Shown piece by piece: positions 1 to 10,651 of a stretch of DNA of 64,000 nt (positions are counted from its first letter, which is position 1; each line of letters starts with the position of its first letter). The notes beneath the pieces were generated by a model, which had not been told where the DNA came from, ran no database searches, and worked only from the letters and a program-made list of their open reading frames with translations. Origin of the DNA: Sulfurisoma sediminicola (lineage in GTDB: Bacteria > Pseudomonadota > Gammaproteobacteria > Burkholderiales > Rhodocyclaceae); contig NZ_BHVV01000002.1 of the NCBI RefSeq assembly GCF_003865015.1, positions 1 to 64,000 of the forward strand. The letters are read 5' to 3'. A program made the translations under genes and the position numbers.

Positions 1-3000
1 CACTCGTCAATGACAGCTACAGCACCAACGAAGACCAGACGCTGACACTGACGCTGCCAACCACGGTGCTCGCCAACGACAACGATCTCGACGGCGACAC
101 GCTGATCCTGAACACCACGCCGGTGGTGAATGTGACCAACGGAGCTCTGACCCTGAACGCGGACGGCACCTTTACCTACGTGCCGAATGCCAACTTCAAC
201 GGCGCCGACAGCTTCGTCTATGAGGTGCGCGACGATGCCGGCAACATGGCGCAGGCGACGGTGACCATCACCGTGAATGCCGTCAATGACGCGCCGGTGA
301 ACACGGTGCCTGGGGCGCAGAGCACCACGGAAGACACGGCAAAGGTCTTCAGCAGCGGCAACGGGAACGCCATCACGGTGTCCGACGTAGACGGCGGCAC
401 GCTGACGACGATGGTATCGATCGGCAATGGCACGCTGACGGCAGTGACCGGCGGCGGCGCCACCATCACCAACAACGGCACCGCCACGGTGACCATCCAG
501 GGTACGGCGGCGCAGATCAACGTCGCCTTGAACGGCTTGTCCTACGCGCCCACCGGAGACTACAACGGTGCGGCGACGCTGACGGTACAGACCAGCGATG
601 GCAGCCTCACCGACACCGACACGGTTGCGGTCACGGTAAGCGCAGTGGTGGACATCGCCAACGACACGGTGAGCACCAACGAAGACACCCTGCTCAACAT
701 CAACGTCAATGCCAACGACAGCTTCGAAAATGCCGGTCACGCCATCACGGCGATCAACGGCACGGCCATTGCGGTGGGCGGCAGCGTGGTGGTTGCCAAC
801 GGTATAGTGACGCTGAAGGCCGATGGCACGCTCGATTACATGCCGACGGCCAACTACAACGGATCTGACAGCTTCACCTACACGGTGAGCTCGGGCGGCG
901 TGGCCGAAACGGCGACGGTTAATGTGACGGTGAATGCCATTAACGACGCGCCGGTGGCGGTGGCGGACACGGCGACGGCGGTGGAAGCGGGTGGAGTGGC
1001 GAACGGCACGGCGGGGACCAACCCGAGCGGCAACGTGCTGAGCAACGACACGGACGTGGATGCGGGCGACACCAAGGCGGTGACGGCGATCACGGGCGGC
1101 AGCCTGGGCGTGGCCAAGGCTGGCGCCTACGGCAGCATCGTGCTCAATGCCGACGGCACTTACACGTACACGGTGGACAACGCCAACGCCACGGTACAGG
1201 CGCTGCGCACGGCCGGCCAGACGCTGACCGACACCTTCACCTACACCATGCGGGATGCGGCGGGGGCGACCTCGAGCGCCAACATCACCGTGACCATCCA
1301 GGGCGCCAACGACGCCCCGGTGGGCGTCAATGACACGGCGACCGCGGTGGAAGCGGGCGGGGTGGCGAACGGCACGGCGGGGACCAACCCGAGCGGCAAC
1401 GTGCTGACCAACGACACCGACGTGGACAGTGTCGTCAACGGCGAGACCAAGACCGTCTCGGCGATCACCGGCGGCACGGTGGGCGGCGCCACGACGGGCA
1501 CCTACGGCACGCTCACGCTCAACGCGGACGGCAGCTACAGCTACGCCGTGAACAATGCCAACGCCAGCGTGCAAGCGCTGAGGACGGCCGGCCAGACGCT
1601 CGCCGACACCTTCACCTACACGGTGCGGGACGCGGCGGGCGCGACCAGCACGGCGACCCTGACGGTCACCCTCCAGGGCGCCAACGACGCCCCGGTGGGC
1701 GTCAATGACACGGGTGCCGTCAACGAAGACGCCACGGTGACGGCCACGGCCGCGACGGGCGTGCTCGCCAACGACACCGACGTGGACAGTGTGGCCAACG
1801 GCGAGACCAAGGTCGTCTCGGCGATCACCGGCGGCACGGTGGGCGGCGCCACGACGGGCACCTACGGCACGCTCACGCTCAACGCGGACGGCAGCTACAG
1901 CTACACGGCCAACACCGCATCGGCGCAGGCGCTGGGCGCGGGCCAGACCGCGACGGACGCCTTCACCTACACGGTGCGGGATACCGCGGGCGCGACCAGC
2001 ACGGCCACGCTCACCTTCACCGTGACCGGCACCAACGACGCGCCGGTGGCTGACCTGAACGCCGGCGGGGCGGGAACCAACGAAACGACGGCTTTCACCG
2101 AGCAGACGGCGGTGGCGGTCGCGCCGGTGGCGACGCTCACGGACGTCGATTCCGCGAACCTGAGCTCGATGACGCTGACGCTGACGGCACGGCCGGACGG
2201 CAACGCGGTCGAGTCCCTTTCACTCAACGCGGCAGCGACCACCGCGGCGAGCGGCGCCGGACTGACGGTGGCCTACACGGCCGCCACAGGCGTGCTGCAG
2301 ATCAGCGGCTCGGCCTCGCGGGCGACCTACGAATCGATCCTGCAGGGCATCCTCTACAACGACACCAGCGACACGCCGAACCTGACGCCGCGCAACATCG
2401 ACGTGGTGGTCAGCGACGGTGCGCTCAGCAGCACGGCGACCAGCGTGACCATCAACCTGACGGCAGTCAACGACGCGCCGGGCGCGGCGATAACGCCGCT
2501 GACTTACAGCGCGACCGAGCAGACCAGCCTGACGCTCAAGGGGACGGGCCTGTCGATCAGCGACATCGATGCCGGCGGCGGCACGATGGCCGTGACGTTG
2601 TCGGTCGGCGAGGGCACGCTGAACGTGACGGCCGGCGGCAGCGGCGCGACGGTGACCAACAGCGGCACTTCGGCGGTGACCATCAGCGGCACGGTGGCGC
2701 AGATCAACGCCCTCCTCGGCAGCGATGCCACGAGCACGGCGGCCTACATCAACGGCAGCGACAACCCGAGCGCGAGCACCACGCTGACGCTGCTGGTCAA
2801 CGACAATGCCAACACGGGCAGCGGCGGCGCGCTGACCGCGAGCGACACGGCGACGATCAACATAACGCCGGTCAACGATGCGCCGGTGCTCGATCTCGAC
2901 GCCAGTGCGGCGGGCACCGGGTTCGCCACGGTCTTCAACGTCGATACCGGCAATCCGGTGCCGATCGGCGACGTCGATGTCAGCGTGACGGATCCCGACA

Positions 3001-6000
3001 ATACGACCATCAACAGCGCGACCATCACCATCGCGACCAATCGCGACGCTGCCGACCTCCTGGTCGCGGGCACCATGCCCGCAGGCATCACGGCCGGCGC
3101 CTACAACGCCGCGACGGGCGTGATGACGCTGACGGGCGCGGCCAGCCTGGCGAGCTATCAGGCGGCGATCCGCGCGGTCAACTTCGACACGACGAACCTG
3201 ACGAACGTTGCGCAGCGCGGCATCACCGTCGTCGTCAACGACGGCAGCCTCAACAGCAACACGGCCACTACGTCGGTAACGATCCTCGGCGCCGGCACCA
3301 CCCCGGTGCTCGACCTCGACGCCAACGATAGCAGCGGCGCCACCACCACCTCCTACAAGGGCAAATTCACGGTCGGTGCCAGCGCTGTCGCGATCGCCGA
3401 CACGGACGTGGCCATCACCGACGACGGCACCACCATCGCCAGCGCCACGATCACGCTGAGCAACTTCAAGCCCAGCGACGTGCTCGCGGCCGGCACGCTG
3501 CCGGCCGGGATCACGGCGAGTGCTTACAACCCGGCGACCGGCGTCATCACCCTGAGCGGTGCCTCGACGCTGGCGAACTATCAGAGCGCGATCCGCGCCA
3601 TAACCTTCGCGAATTCGCTGGGGTCCCCGGACCTTTCGGACCGTGTCATCAACGTCGTCGTCAACGACGGGACCGGCAACAGCAATACCGCCGTCAGCAC
3701 CATCAGCATCAACCGGGCGCCGACGCTGGACCTCGATGCCAGTGCGGCAGGAACCGGCTATGCCGTCACCTATACCGACAACGTCAGCGGTCCGGTGCGG
3801 CTTAGCGACACCGACATTACCGTCGCGGACGCCGACGGCACCCTGGTCGGCGCTTCGGTCACGCTGACCAATCCGAAGGCCGGTGATGTCCTCTCGGTCG
3901 GCACCCTGCCCGCCGGCATCACGGCGGTCGTCGCCGGCAACACGGTATCGCTCTCCGGCACGGCCACGCCGGCCGACTACCAGGCGGCGATCCACGCGAT
4001 CATGTTCAGCAACAGCACCAGCACGCCCGACACCACGCCGCGCACGATCGATATCGCGGTCAATGACGGAGCCGTGACGTCCAATGTCGCCACGGCCACG
4101 GTGACCGTGATCGATACCAACAGCCCGCCGGTCCTCGACCTCGACGCCAGCGCGGCGGGAAGCGGCTACGCCGGCTATTTCAGCGTGACGACCGGTGCCG
4201 CGGTGCCCATAGCCGACACCGACATCAGCGTCACCGACGTGGACAACAGCAACATCACCGGGGCGACGATCACGCTGACGAACGCCAAGGCCGGCGATAC
4301 CTTCGTCGTCGGCGCCCTGCCGCCCGGCATTACCGCCAGCATCGTCGGCAACGTGGTGACGCTTTCCGGCAGTGCGTTCATCACCGATTACCAGACGGCG
4401 ATCCGGGCGATCAGCTTCGACAGCACCTCGCCCGACATGACGCCCCGCACCATCGATATCACGGTGACCGACGGCACCAGCAACAGCAATACCGCCACGG
4501 CCACGATCACGCCGATCGCCAACGCGGCGCCGACGGCCGACACGCTGACGCCGAGCGGCAACGAGGACACGCTGATCCCGATCACCCTGCACGGCAGCGA
4601 TGCCGACGGCACGGTGGACAATTTCATGATTTCGACGCTGCCGGACAACGGCCTGCTCTACCTCGACGCGGCCATGACGCAGCTGGTGCCCACGGGCACG
4701 CTGCTCGCCGCGTCGGGCGGTTCGCTGACGGTGTACTTCAAACCGCTGCCCGACTGGAACAGCGGACCCGGCCTGACGACCACGCTCAGCTATCAATACC
4801 AAGCTTCCGACAACCTCGGCGGGCTGTCGACAGCGTCGACGGTCACGATCGCCGTCACCCCGGTGGACGACGGGGCGCCGGTGGCGGTCAACGACACCTA
4901 CAGCACCCTCGGTTACGTCAGTCCCGCCAATACCAACGCGATCAAGATCTACAAGGCCGATCTGCTGGCCAACGACACCCTGACCGACCATGCGGCGATC
5001 ACTGCCGTGGGTTCCCCCACCAACGGCACGCTGAGCGGAGAGCTGACGGATGCCAACGGCATCTATTACCTCTACACGCCGCCGGCAAGCACCGGCGTCC
5101 AGAGCTTCACCTACACCATCACCGACGATGACGGGACAGCCCGGAACGCGAGCGTCAACATCAGCGTCTATGCCTCGAGCGACGACATCGGCACCGTGCA
5201 GGAGTCCGCGCTGGTCGGCGGCCTGGGCACAAATACCATTTCCGGCAATCTCTTCGCCAACGACATCGGCAACACCAGCGTCACCAGCGTGACACTCACC
5301 AGCACGAACACCGGCTTCACCGGCGACGTGAATACCGTCAGCAATACGACGGTCGGCAACATCATCACGGTGAAGAGCCAGATCGGCACCCTGGTGGTGG
5401 ACAAGACGACGGGCGACTACACTTATACGCTCGACCACCCTGCCGACAACACCGCCAGCGGCCTCGCCGTCGACGAGCTGTTCAGCTACGTCGGCAACGC
5501 GGCCAGCGCCACGGTGCGCGTCACGGTGCAGGACGACCGGCCGGTCGCCACCGCGGAGTCGGTCGATATTCCCGAAAACGTGCTGCCGTCCTTCTCGCTG
5601 GTGTTCGTGGTCGACGTCTCCGGCAGCATGGCTGACCAGGTCCAGTCGATCGCGGCCGACGGCACGGTGACGCTGACGACCCGCCTGGCGGTGATGAAGA
5701 CGGCACTGACGTCCCTTATCGAGGAGTACTACAGCCAGTCCTCGGACGTCTCAGTCAAGATCGTTTCGTTCAGCACGGCGGCCACCATTCTCAACGGCGG
5801 CGCGGCCTATGCGACCAAGGACGCGGCCATCGCGGCGATCAACGGCCTGGCGTCCGGCGGCAACACGAACTACGCGGACGCGCTGGCCAAGGCGCAGACC
5901 GCGATGGGCGCCACGATCGACCCGACGAAGTCGAACAACATCTATTTCCTCTCGGACGGCGATCCGACGAGCGGCGATACTGTTGCGCCGGTCACCAGTT

Positions 6001-8696
6001 CGGGCTACGCGACCTATCTGGCGCTGCATCCGGAGATCAATTCCTACGGCATCGGCGTCGGCTCGGGCATCGCCAACGTGACCCACCTCAACCAGATCCA
6101 CAACGTCGATGCCATGGGCGACGGCGTGCGCGATCCGGCGCTGATCGTGGCGGACGTCAACAAGCTGGAGGATTCCCTGCTGTCGACGGTGCCGGCGGCC
6201 TACGGCGGCAACGTCATCTCCACCGGCGGCGGACAAAAGGTCAGTTTCGGCGGGGACCTCGGCCATATCAGTCAGCTGACGATGGCCCTCGACACGGACC
6301 TGAATGCCGGCACGGCGCCGGTCGACGTGGTGTTCAGCTACAACAACGCGACCAACCAGATCAGCTGGACCGGAACCATCCCGGGCCTGACGTCGCCCAT
6401 GGCGGGCAACCTGCTGACGCTGAAGGGCGCCAACGGCTTCCAGTACGGCACGCTGGTGTTCAACTTCGACACCGGCGACTACACCTACTTCAAGGGTGGC
6501 CTCGCGGTGCAGGGCGATACCTTCAAGCTCAGTTTCATCGCGACGGACCGGGACGGCGACACGGCGGCGGGGAGTCAGACCGTCAACATCGTCGACGGCA
6601 AGCCGACCGCCAACGACGATTCCGATACGCTCGTGGCGCTGCAGCAATTCCTCGAAGGCAACGTCATGACGGGCGTCGGCACCGACGGCGGCATCTCCCT
6701 GGGTTCGCAACTCACCTCCTTCACGCCCCAGGCGTCCGGCGTCGACGATGCGCAGGACAATGCCCAGGTGAGTTCCATCGTCTTCAAGGGCGTCACTTTC
6801 AACCTGACGGTCAACAGTTCCGGCACCAGCGCCGGCGGCAACTACACCATCAGCGGCGGCACCCTGACCTGGACCCACGCGAGCAACGGCAGCAGCCTGG
6901 TCTTCAAGGAGGACGGTTACTACAAGTACGCGCCGCCGACGGCCGATCTGCCGACCGAAAATCCGGCGGCGGTGTCGACGGTCAGCCTGACCAGTGCCGC
7001 GAACGTCAGCGCCGGCGGCATGGGACTCGAAGGCCTGACCAACGTCGACGCGGTCGCGACGATCCCGATCACGACGGCATTTACGGCCGCACCGGCCAAC
7101 ATCACCCTGCAGGGCATCGGCAGCGATGGCCTGACCACGGCCGAGGGAGCGCTGTCCTACCAGGCGACTGGCGTCGGCCTCAATTCCGCCACCGGCGACG
7201 TCGACAACACCCGTTTCGACACCAACGAAATCCTGCGGGTCAATTTCGACGCCGCTTCGTATGCACAGGGGGTCAACAATCCATCCTTCGCGATCAATAT
7301 CGGCACCGCCGGGAACCTGCGCTACACGGTGTACGACACGAGTGGCGCCGTCATCGGCGGCCCGACCACGGTCGCGGCGGCGGCCACGCTCTCGCTCGCG
7401 GGCTACAGCCACGTCGGCCGGGTCGACATCCAGGCCCTGACCGCACGCTTCCGGGTGACCAACGCCACCTACACCGATGCGACCGACATCGGGGTGCGCT
7501 ACGATGCGACGAACGGGGCCTCGGTCGGTGCGGCGGCGGCCGGCGGCATTGCCAACCTCGAAACGCTGGTGATGAATTTCAATGCCGCGTCACACCCGCT
7601 GGGCGTACAGAAGCTGCGCTTCGAAGTCACCAACGGCAGCGCTACCGACGCCGTCACCTACACTTTCTATCACGTCGATGGCCACGAACTCGGCCAGTAC
7701 ACCGTCGCCGGCACCGGCTGGATCGCGATGCCGACGGACTTCAGCGGCGTCGGCCGGGTGACCGCGCTGGCAGACACGGGCACCACGATCAACATCCGCA
7801 CCGTCGAGTACAAGGACGTCATCGCGGATTCTCTCCATGGGCCGATCGCGCCGGAGGTCATCCAGTACACGCTGACCGACACCGATGGCGATACGTCCAG
7901 CGCCTCGCTCACCCTCAATGTCGTGTCCAATTCGTATGCCGGCACCGCAGGCAACGACACCCTGAGCGGGTCGGGCGCCAACGACTCCATCAGCGGCGGC
8001 GACGGCAACGACACGCTGAGCGGCCTGGCCGGCAACGACATCCTGCAGGGCGGAGCCGGAGACGACACGCTCGACGGCGGTGCCGACAACGATGTCCTGT
8101 CGGGCGGCGCCGGCAACGACATCCTGATCGGCGGGACCGGCAACGACATCCTGCGCGGCGACGACGGGAACGACACGCTCGACGGCGGCAGCGGCAACGA
8201 CCGGCTCGAGGGCGGCGCCGGCAACGACGTCCTCACCGGTGGCACGGGTGCCGACACGCTGATCGGCGGCGCCGGCAACGACATCCTCAAGGGCAACGAC
8301 GGGCTGGTGTCCGATCTGGTTACCGACATCTTCAAGTGGTCGTTCGCCGATGCCGGCGCCAAGGGTGCGCCGGCCGTCGACACCATCGTGAAGTTCGACA
8401 CCGCGGCGGCAGCCTCCGGCGGCGACGTGCTCGACCTGCGCGACCTGTTGTCCGGAGAGAACCACGATATCGCGACCGGCAACCTGGCCAGCTATCTGCA
8501 CTTCGAGAAGAGCGGGGCGGACACCAAGGTGCACATCAGCTCCACCGGCGGCTTCAACGCCGGCTACATGAGCGGGGCCGAAGACCAGACCGTGATCCTG
8601 CAGGGCGTCGATCTCTACGCCATCGTCGGCGCCAATGCCACCGACCAGCAGATCATCCAGGACCTGCTCAACAAGAGCAAGCTCGTCACCGACTGA
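1..8696 (+). CDS. Giant RTX adhesin, C-terminal part (LapA-like, type I secreted), 5' partial
   Basis: The frame is open from the window edge (codons from base 3), so the N-terminus, including any retention module and LapG cleavage site, lies upstream. Visible order: Ig/cadherin-like and VCBS repeats rich in the motif NDAPV (to ~4.5 kb), further repeats to ~5.5 kb, a von Willebrand A domain (~5.58-6.2 kb) with MIDAS DVSGS at 5613 and a later SDGDPTSG, two related beta-rich modules (~7.0-7.85 kb), GGxGxDxLx calcium-binding RTX nonapeptides (7941-8303), and a C-terminal type I secretion target region. The family is exported by an ABC/MFP/TolC channel and holds cells to surfaces and to each other. 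lapG, a lapD-like gene and a TolC gene follow directly, which supports a Lap-type role. The ABC and MFP genes are not in the window. Function as a biofilm adhesin is inferred. Confidence 0.93.
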   Translation, partial: LVNDSYSTNEDQTLTLTLPTTVLANDNDLDGDTLILNTTPVVNVTNGALTLNADGTFTYVPNANFNGADSFVYEVRDDAGNMAQATVTITVNAVNDAPVNTVPGAQSTTEDTAKVFSSGNGNAITVSDVDGGTLTTMVSIGNGTLTAVTGGGATITNNGTATVTIQGTAAQINVALNGLSYAPTGDYNGAATLTVQTSDGSLTDTDTVAVTVSAVVDIANDTVSTNEDTLLNINVNANDSFENAGHAITAINGTAIAVGGSVVVANGIVTLKADGTLDYMPTANYNGSDSFTYTVSSGGVAETATVNVTVNAINDAPVAVADTATAVEAGGVANGTAGTNPSGNVLSNDTDVDAGDTKAVTAITGGSLGVAKAGAYGSIVLNADGTYTYTVDNANATVQALRTAGQTLTDTFTYTMRDAAGATSSANITVTIQGANDAPVGVNDTATAVEAGGVANGTAGTNPSGNVLTNDTDVDSVVNGETKTVSAITGGTVGGATTGTYGTLTLNADGSYSYAVNNANASVQALRTAGQTLADTFTYTVRDAAGATSTATLTVTLQGANDAPVGVNDTGAVNEDATVTATAATGVLANDTDVDSVANGETKVVSAITGGTVGGATTGTYGTLTLNADGSYSYTANTASAQALGAGQTATDAFTYTVRDTAGATSTATLTFTVTGTNDAPVADLNAGGAGTNETTAFTEQTAVAVAPVATLTDVDSANLSSMTLTLTARPDGNAVESLSLNAAATTAASGAGLTVAYTAATGVLQISGSASRATYESILQGILYNDTSDTPNLTPRNIDVVVSDGALSSTATSVTINLTAVNDAPGAAITPLTYSATEQTSLTLKGTGLSISDIDAGGGTMAVTLSVGEGTLNVTAGGSGATVTNSGTSAVTISGTVAQINALLGSDATSTAAYINGSDNPSASTTLTLLVNDNANTGSGGALTASDTATINITPVNDAPVLDLDASAAGTGFATVFNVDTGNPVPIGDVDVSVTDPDNTTINSATITIATNRDAADLLVAGTMPAGITAGAYNAATGVMTLTGAASLASYQAAIRAVNFDTTNLTNVAQRGITVVVNDGSLNSNTATTSVTILGAGTTPVLDLDANDSSGATTTSYKGKFTVGASAVAIADTDVAITDDGTTIASATITLSNFKPSDVLAAGTLPAGITASAYNPATGVITLSGASTLANYQSAIRAITFANSLGSPDLSDRVINVVVNDGTGNSNTAVSTISINRAPTLDLDASAAGTGYAVTYTDNVSGPVRLSDTDITVADADGTLVGASVTLTNPKAGDVLSVGTLPAGITAVVAGNTVSLSGTATPADYQAAIHAIMFSNSTSTPDTTPRTIDIAVNDGAVTSNVATATVTVIDTNSPPVLDLDASAAGSGYAGYFSVTTGAAVPIADTDISVTDVDNSNITGATITLTNAKAGDTFVVGALPPGITASIVGNVVTLSGSAFITDYQTAIRAISFDSTSPDMTPRTIDITVTDGTSNSNTATATITPIANAAPTADTLTPSGNEDTLIPITLHGSDADGTVDNFMISTLPDNGLLYLDAAMTQLVPTGTLLAASGGSLTVYFKPLPDWNSGPGLTTTLSYQYQASDNLGGLSTASTVTIAVTPVDDGAPVAVNDTYSTLGYVSPANTNAIKIYKADLLANDTLTDHAAITAVGSPTNGTLSGELTDANGIYYLYTPPASTGVQSFTYTITDDDGTARNASVNISVYASSDDIGTVQESALVGGLGTNTISGNLFANDIGNTSVTSVTLTSTNTGFTGDVNTVSNTTVGNIITVKSQIGTLVVDKTTGDYTYTLDHPADNTASGLAVDELFSYVGNAASATVRVTVQDDRPVATAESVDIPENVLPSFSLVFVVDVSGSMADQVQSIAADGTVTLTTRLAVMKTALTSLIEEYYSQSSDVSVKIVSFSTAATILNGGAAYATKDAAIAAINGLASGGNTNYADALAKAQTAMGATIDPTKSNNIYFLSDGDPTSGDTVAPVTSSGYATYLALHPEINSYGIGVGSGIANVTHLNQIHNVDAMGDGVRDPALIVADVNKLEDSLLSTVPAAYGGNVISTGGGQKVSFGGDLGHISQLTMALDTDLNAGTAPVDVVFSYNNATNQISWTGTIPGLTSPMAGNLLTLKGANGFQYGTLVFNFDTGDYTYFKGGLAVQGDTFKLSFIATDRDGDTAAGSQTVNIVDGKPTANDDSDTLVALQQFLEGNVMTGVGTDGGISLGSQLTSFTPQASGVDDAQDNAQVSSIVFKGVTFNLTVNSSGTSAGGNYTISGGTLTWTHASNGSSLVFKEDGYYKYAPPTADLPTENPAAVSTVSLTSAANVSAGGMGLEGLTNVDAVATIPITTAFTAAPANITLQGIGSDGLTTAEGALSYQATGVGLNSATGDVDNTRFDTNEILRVNFDAASYAQGVNNPSFAINIGTAGNLRYTVYDTSGAVIGGPTTVAAAATLSLAGYSHVGRVDIQALTARFRVTNATYTDATDIGVRYDATNGASVGAAAAGGIANLETLVMNFNAASHPLGVQKLRFEVTNGSATDAVTYTFYHVDGHELGQYTVAGTGWIAMPTDFSGVGRVTALADTGTTINIRTVEYKDVIADSLHGPIAPEVIQYTLTDTDGDTSSASLTLNVVSNSYAGTAGNDTLSGSGANDSISGGDGNDTLSGLAGNDILQGGAGDDTLDGGADNDVLSGGAGNDILIGGTGNDILRGDDGNDTLDGGSGNDRLEGGAGNDVLTGGTGADTLIGGAGNDILKGNDGLVSDLVTDIFKWSFADAGAKGAPAVDTIVKFDTAAAASGGDVLDLRDLLSGENHDIATGNLASYLHFEKSGADTKVHISSTGGFNAGYMSGAEDQTVILQGVDLYAIVGANATDQQIIQDLLNKSKLVTD
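949..2040 (+). repeat. Tandem near-identical VCBS repeats inside the adhesin gene
   Basis: Three consecutive ~120-residue units beginning at NDAPVxVxDT/TG motifs. Two blocks are nearly identical at DNA level: ~978-1060 matches ~1344-1426 (offset 366), and ~1410-1553 matches ~1770-1913 (offset 360) with only a few substitutions. Such identity between coding repeats suggests recent duplication or gene conversion, and the array may vary in length between strains. Confidence 0.85.
2880..4520 (+). repeat. Four diverged ~140-residue DLDA repeats inside the adhesin gene
   Basis: Units start at about 2886, 3306, 3724 and 4131. Each opens with LDLDA, followed by I/LxDxDVxV/I, an [10 protein letters not shown]-like segment and a VxVNDG or VxVTDG closing strand. 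They are much less similar to each other than the VCBS block upstream, so they look like an older expansion. They probably act as extender domains that project the adhesive tip. Confidence 0.75.
7941..8303 (+). repeat. RTX nonapeptide array encoding calcium-binding beta-roll
   Basis: About a dozen consecutive GG(A/D/S)GND(T/I/V)L-type nonapeptides. RTX arrays bind calcium outside the cell and drive folding after type I secretion. Their position just before the C-terminal secretion region is the standard one. The matching DNA repeats are coding, not a CRISPR array. Confidence 0.95.
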
Positions 8697-8708
8697 CCCG
8701 TGCCGTTC

Positions 8709-8740
8709 CCCGCTGGCGCCGAAAACTCGGTGCCAGCGGG
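8709..8740. terminator. Strong hairpin after the adhesin gene, probable terminator
   Basis: A 14-bp stem (8709-8722 with 8727-8740) with one G-T pair and loop AAAC, starting 12 bp after the adhesin stop codon. No T-tract follows on the plus strand, so termination may be Rho-aided, or the hairpin may protect the mRNA 3' end. It lies between convergent genes and could serve both. Confidence 0.6.
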
Positions 8741-8770
8741 AGGGACGGCCTTGGCGGCCTGGTCGCTCGA

Positions 8771-9328
8771 TCAGTGCAGAAGGAGCGCGCCGGCTGCCGT
8801 GCCGGCAGGGGAAGCTGCCAGCGCCGCGTCGAGGTTCAATCCCCATTCGGCAGCGATTGCGGCCTGCCGCAGAAGATTGCAGAGCACATGGGCCAGTTCC
8901 TCGTTCAGCGCCAGGTCGATGCCCGCGCCTTGTTCCGGTCGCAGCGTGAGGGGCTGGGTGCCGGCCGCAGTGATCTGTCCCACGGTGACACGGCTCAGCA
9001 GCATCGGGCTTTCGCCCAGAGGGAAGTTCGCTCCGGCTTCATAGGGCGTGCTCAGATCGGCGCGGTTCATTGCCCTGGCTTCGGCGAAGCCGGCCAGGGC
9101 CGATTGCAGCAGCGGATCACCGGCGGCTTTCAACTCGGCGAACCGCGTCACGACGCGACCCAGCGCCTGCCACAGCAACTGGAGATAGCGTCGCGTCAGC
9201 CAGAAGCGGAATTCGTTCCCGTCCTGAGTGGTGAGCGACAGGCGAATCCGGTCCTCCAGCGCGACGTAGTTGGCGTTTAGCTGGCGCAGTCCGGTCGGCG
9301 GGGTGGTTGCCGCAGGCTCTTTGCTCAT
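8771..9328 (-). CDS. Uncharacterised 185-residue protein coupled to the truncated lapD-like gene
   Basis: Not recognised. It is predicted soluble, with no signal peptide or membrane helix. The N-terminal third looks beta-rich (EDRIRLSLTT, then FRFWLTRRYLQLLW), the middle is helical, and the C-terminus is Ala/Leu-rich. I see no GGDEF, EAL, HAMP or PilZ motif. Its ATG overlaps the stop of the lapD-like gene by 4 bp (ATGA at 9325-9328), so the two are probably translationally coupled. From this position it could be a cytoplasmic partner of the truncated receptor, but that is pure inference. The stop is TGA at 8771. Confidence 0.8.
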   Translation of the reverse strand: MSKEPAATTPPTGLRQLNANYVALEDRIRLSLTTQDGNEFRFWLTRRYLQLLWQALGRVVTRFAELKAAGDPLLQSALAGFAEARAMNRADLSTPYEAGANFPLGESPMLLSRVTVGQITAAGTQPLTLRPEQGAGIDLALNEELAHVLCNLLRQAAIAAEWGLNLDAALAASPAGTAAGALLLH

Positions 9329-9867
9329 TCCGACGCCTTGGTGGTCTGGCACCAGCGGCGCAGGATCTTCGTAACGAGAAAGCCGCCGACCAGGCCGGCA
9401 AGCGTCATGACGCCGACCAGCTGGATCACGTTCTGCCACAGGGTACGATAGGCGAAGCGGCTGTGGCTGATCAACGTGACCGTGCCGAACTGCTTCCAGC
9501 CGGCGCTGATCCTGGCCTGCCCGGGGGTTGCATCGATGGGCAGCATGTCGACGAACCAACTGGGCGCGGCGTATTCGCCCACGGGAGACTTGCGTTCGAC
9601 GATGGTCCTCCCCCGGGGGTCGGTCACGCGGATGAGTTCGTAGTAACCGCTGTCGAACAGTGCCGCAACCGCCAGTTCCACCGAGACGGCGTCCGGCTGA
9701 TGCTGGCTGAGCGCTACCGCCAGCGCCGAGGCATTGTCGGCGTTCTTGATGGTGAGCTGCTCGATCAGGTAGGCCCGTGCCGACAACGTCGTTACCAACA
9801 CGCTGCCGAGCAGCGCGAACAGGGTGGTGATGACGGCGGCGAGCCAGAGCTGGCGGTACATCGACAT
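9325..9867 (-). CDS. lapD (N-terminal domain only): LapD-like inner-membrane protein lacking HAMP, GGDEF and EAL (LapD_MoxY_N domain only)
   Basis: 180 residues: a first membrane helix (residues ~8-30), a periplasmic domain (~35-145), a second helix (~150-170), then only about ten residues. The periplasmic part matches LapD closely in motif order (QLWLA, KNADNAS, YELIRVTDPRGR, SPVGE, APSWFV, SAGWKQFGTVT, ISHSRFAY). Trp124 in the GW motif corresponds to the LapD tryptophan known to contact LapG. Full-length LapD continues as HAMP-GGDEF-EAL for ~480 more residues, where the EAL domain reads c-di-GMP. Here the chain stops at LRRWCQTTKASE. The start is set by AAGGA at 9875-9879, 7 nt from this ATG; an ATG two codons upstream is too close to it. 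Confidence 0.88.
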   Translation of the reverse strand: MSMYRQLWLAAVITTLFALLGSVLVTTLSARAYLIEQLTIKNADNASALAVALSQHQPDAVSVELAVAALFDSGYYELIRVTDPRGRTIVERKSPVGEYAAPSWFVDMLPIDATPGQARISAGWKQFGTVTLISHSRFAYRTLWQNVIQLVGVMTLAGLVGGFLVTKILRRWCQTTKASE

Positions 9868-9874
9868 GGTCATT

Positions 9875-9879
9875 TCCTT
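9875..9879 (-). promoter_or_regulatory. Ribosome binding site AAGGA that decides the lapD-like start
   Basis: Minus-strand AAGGA is separated by 7 nt from the ATG at 9867 but only 1-2 nt from the ATG at 9873. The downstream ATG also gives the usual LapD N-terminus MSxYxQLWL. Confidence 0.7.
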
Positions 9880-9894
9880 CTTCTGGTAGATCGC

Positions 9895-10605
9895 TTATTC
9901 GAAGCCTTCGGCCTTCGCCCGCCTGAGCAGGTCGTCCCAGCGCGACAGGCGGCCGGTCCTCGCACCGCCCGCCGCTGCCTTGCCGGTTGCGCCCTGCCAC
10001 ATGCCGTGGCCGTTGAAGCTGAATACCGGCTGCAGATCCGGCCGGCGTGCCGCCGGACGCAGCTCGGTGATGAGGTTGTCAAGCACGATCGGGTCCGCCT
10101 CGGGAGTATCGTAGTAGGCGAGCACCATGTGGGCCTGGGTCACGTGGCTGGACGCGCCGCCGATCTTCGCCTTGACGTATACGAGCCGCAACTGCTCGCC
10201 GGGCACGCCGGCACTCAGCAGCGTGAAGTACTTGGCGGTGGTGAAGTCTTCGCAGTCGCCCCGACCCTTGGCCAGGGTCTCGAGCAGCGTCGCCCAATAG
10301 TCGCTCTCCCCCCAGATCTCCTGATCGTCGCCGAACTGCAGGCCGCGGTTGAAGAAGTCATTGACGCGCCGCAATTTCTCCTTCGTCCCCAACGACTTGG
10401 CATCCGTGAGCAGCTGCTGCCATTCACGGAAGACCGGCGCGCTTCCGCCCAAGCCGAGAAATCGGTCCAGAAGGCGATCGAAATCGAGCGCATGCGCGAC
10501 GCCAACGGCAAGGACAATGAGTATTGGGGCAAACAGCCACCTTCGCGCGATGGCCGCGATGAGTTTGCTGCATGGCATCCGCTCGCGGTGGCCTTGCGGT
10601 ATCAT
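9895..10605 (-). CDS. lapG: LapG-type periplasmic cysteine protease (bacterial transglutaminase-like, BTLCP)
   Basis: Up to 236 residues. In the Lap system LapG clips the N-terminus of the LapA adhesin and releases it from the surface. LapD sequesters LapG when c-di-GMP is high. The catalytic triad is visible: Cys in GRGDCEDF, His in TQAHMVLAYY and Asp in IVLDNL. A hydrophobic segment (LFAPILIVLAVGVAHA) supports export to the periplasm. The gene lies 27 bp upstream of the lapD-like gene, the usual pairing. Its start is uncertain: ATG at 10605 or the internal ATG at 10578, neither with a convincing ribosome binding site. Only 46 bp separate it from the divergent lapE-like gene. Confidence 0.93.
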   Translation of the reverse strand: MIPQGHRERMPCSKLIAAIARRWLFAPILIVLAVGVAHALDFDRLLDRFLGLGGSAPVFREWQQLLTDAKSLGTKEKLRRVNDFFNRGLQFGDDQEIWGESDYWATLLETLAKGRGDCEDFTTAKYFTLLSAGVPGEQLRLVYVKAKIGGASSHVTQAHMVLAYYDTPEADPIVLDNLITELRPAARRPDLQPVFSFNGHGMWQGATGKAAAGGARTGRLSRWDDLLRRAKAEGFE

Positions 10606-10651
10606 TGCCGATTCAAATGGTTACGAAACCCATTTAACTGAAGATCACAGT

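Noticed and set aside
7941-8303. CRISPR-like direct repeats
   Set aside because: These 27-bp-period repeats encode RTX nonapeptides in frame and have no spacers.
1-8696. TpsA partner for the orphan TpsB
   Set aside because: The adhesin has RTX repeats and a C-terminal type I secretion signal and is flanked by lap genes. Two-partner substrates use an N-terminal TPS domain.
2220-8846. Long minus-strand open frames opposite the adhesin gene
   Set aside because: Their translations are Arg/Gly/Ala-rich shadows of the repeat DNA, with no recognisable domain or ribosome binding site.
9325-9400. Simple frameshift explaining the short lapD-like gene
   Set aside because: Other frames after the stop do not encode HAMP, GGDEF or EAL motifs. 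The following sequence is an intact 185-codon gene of another kind.
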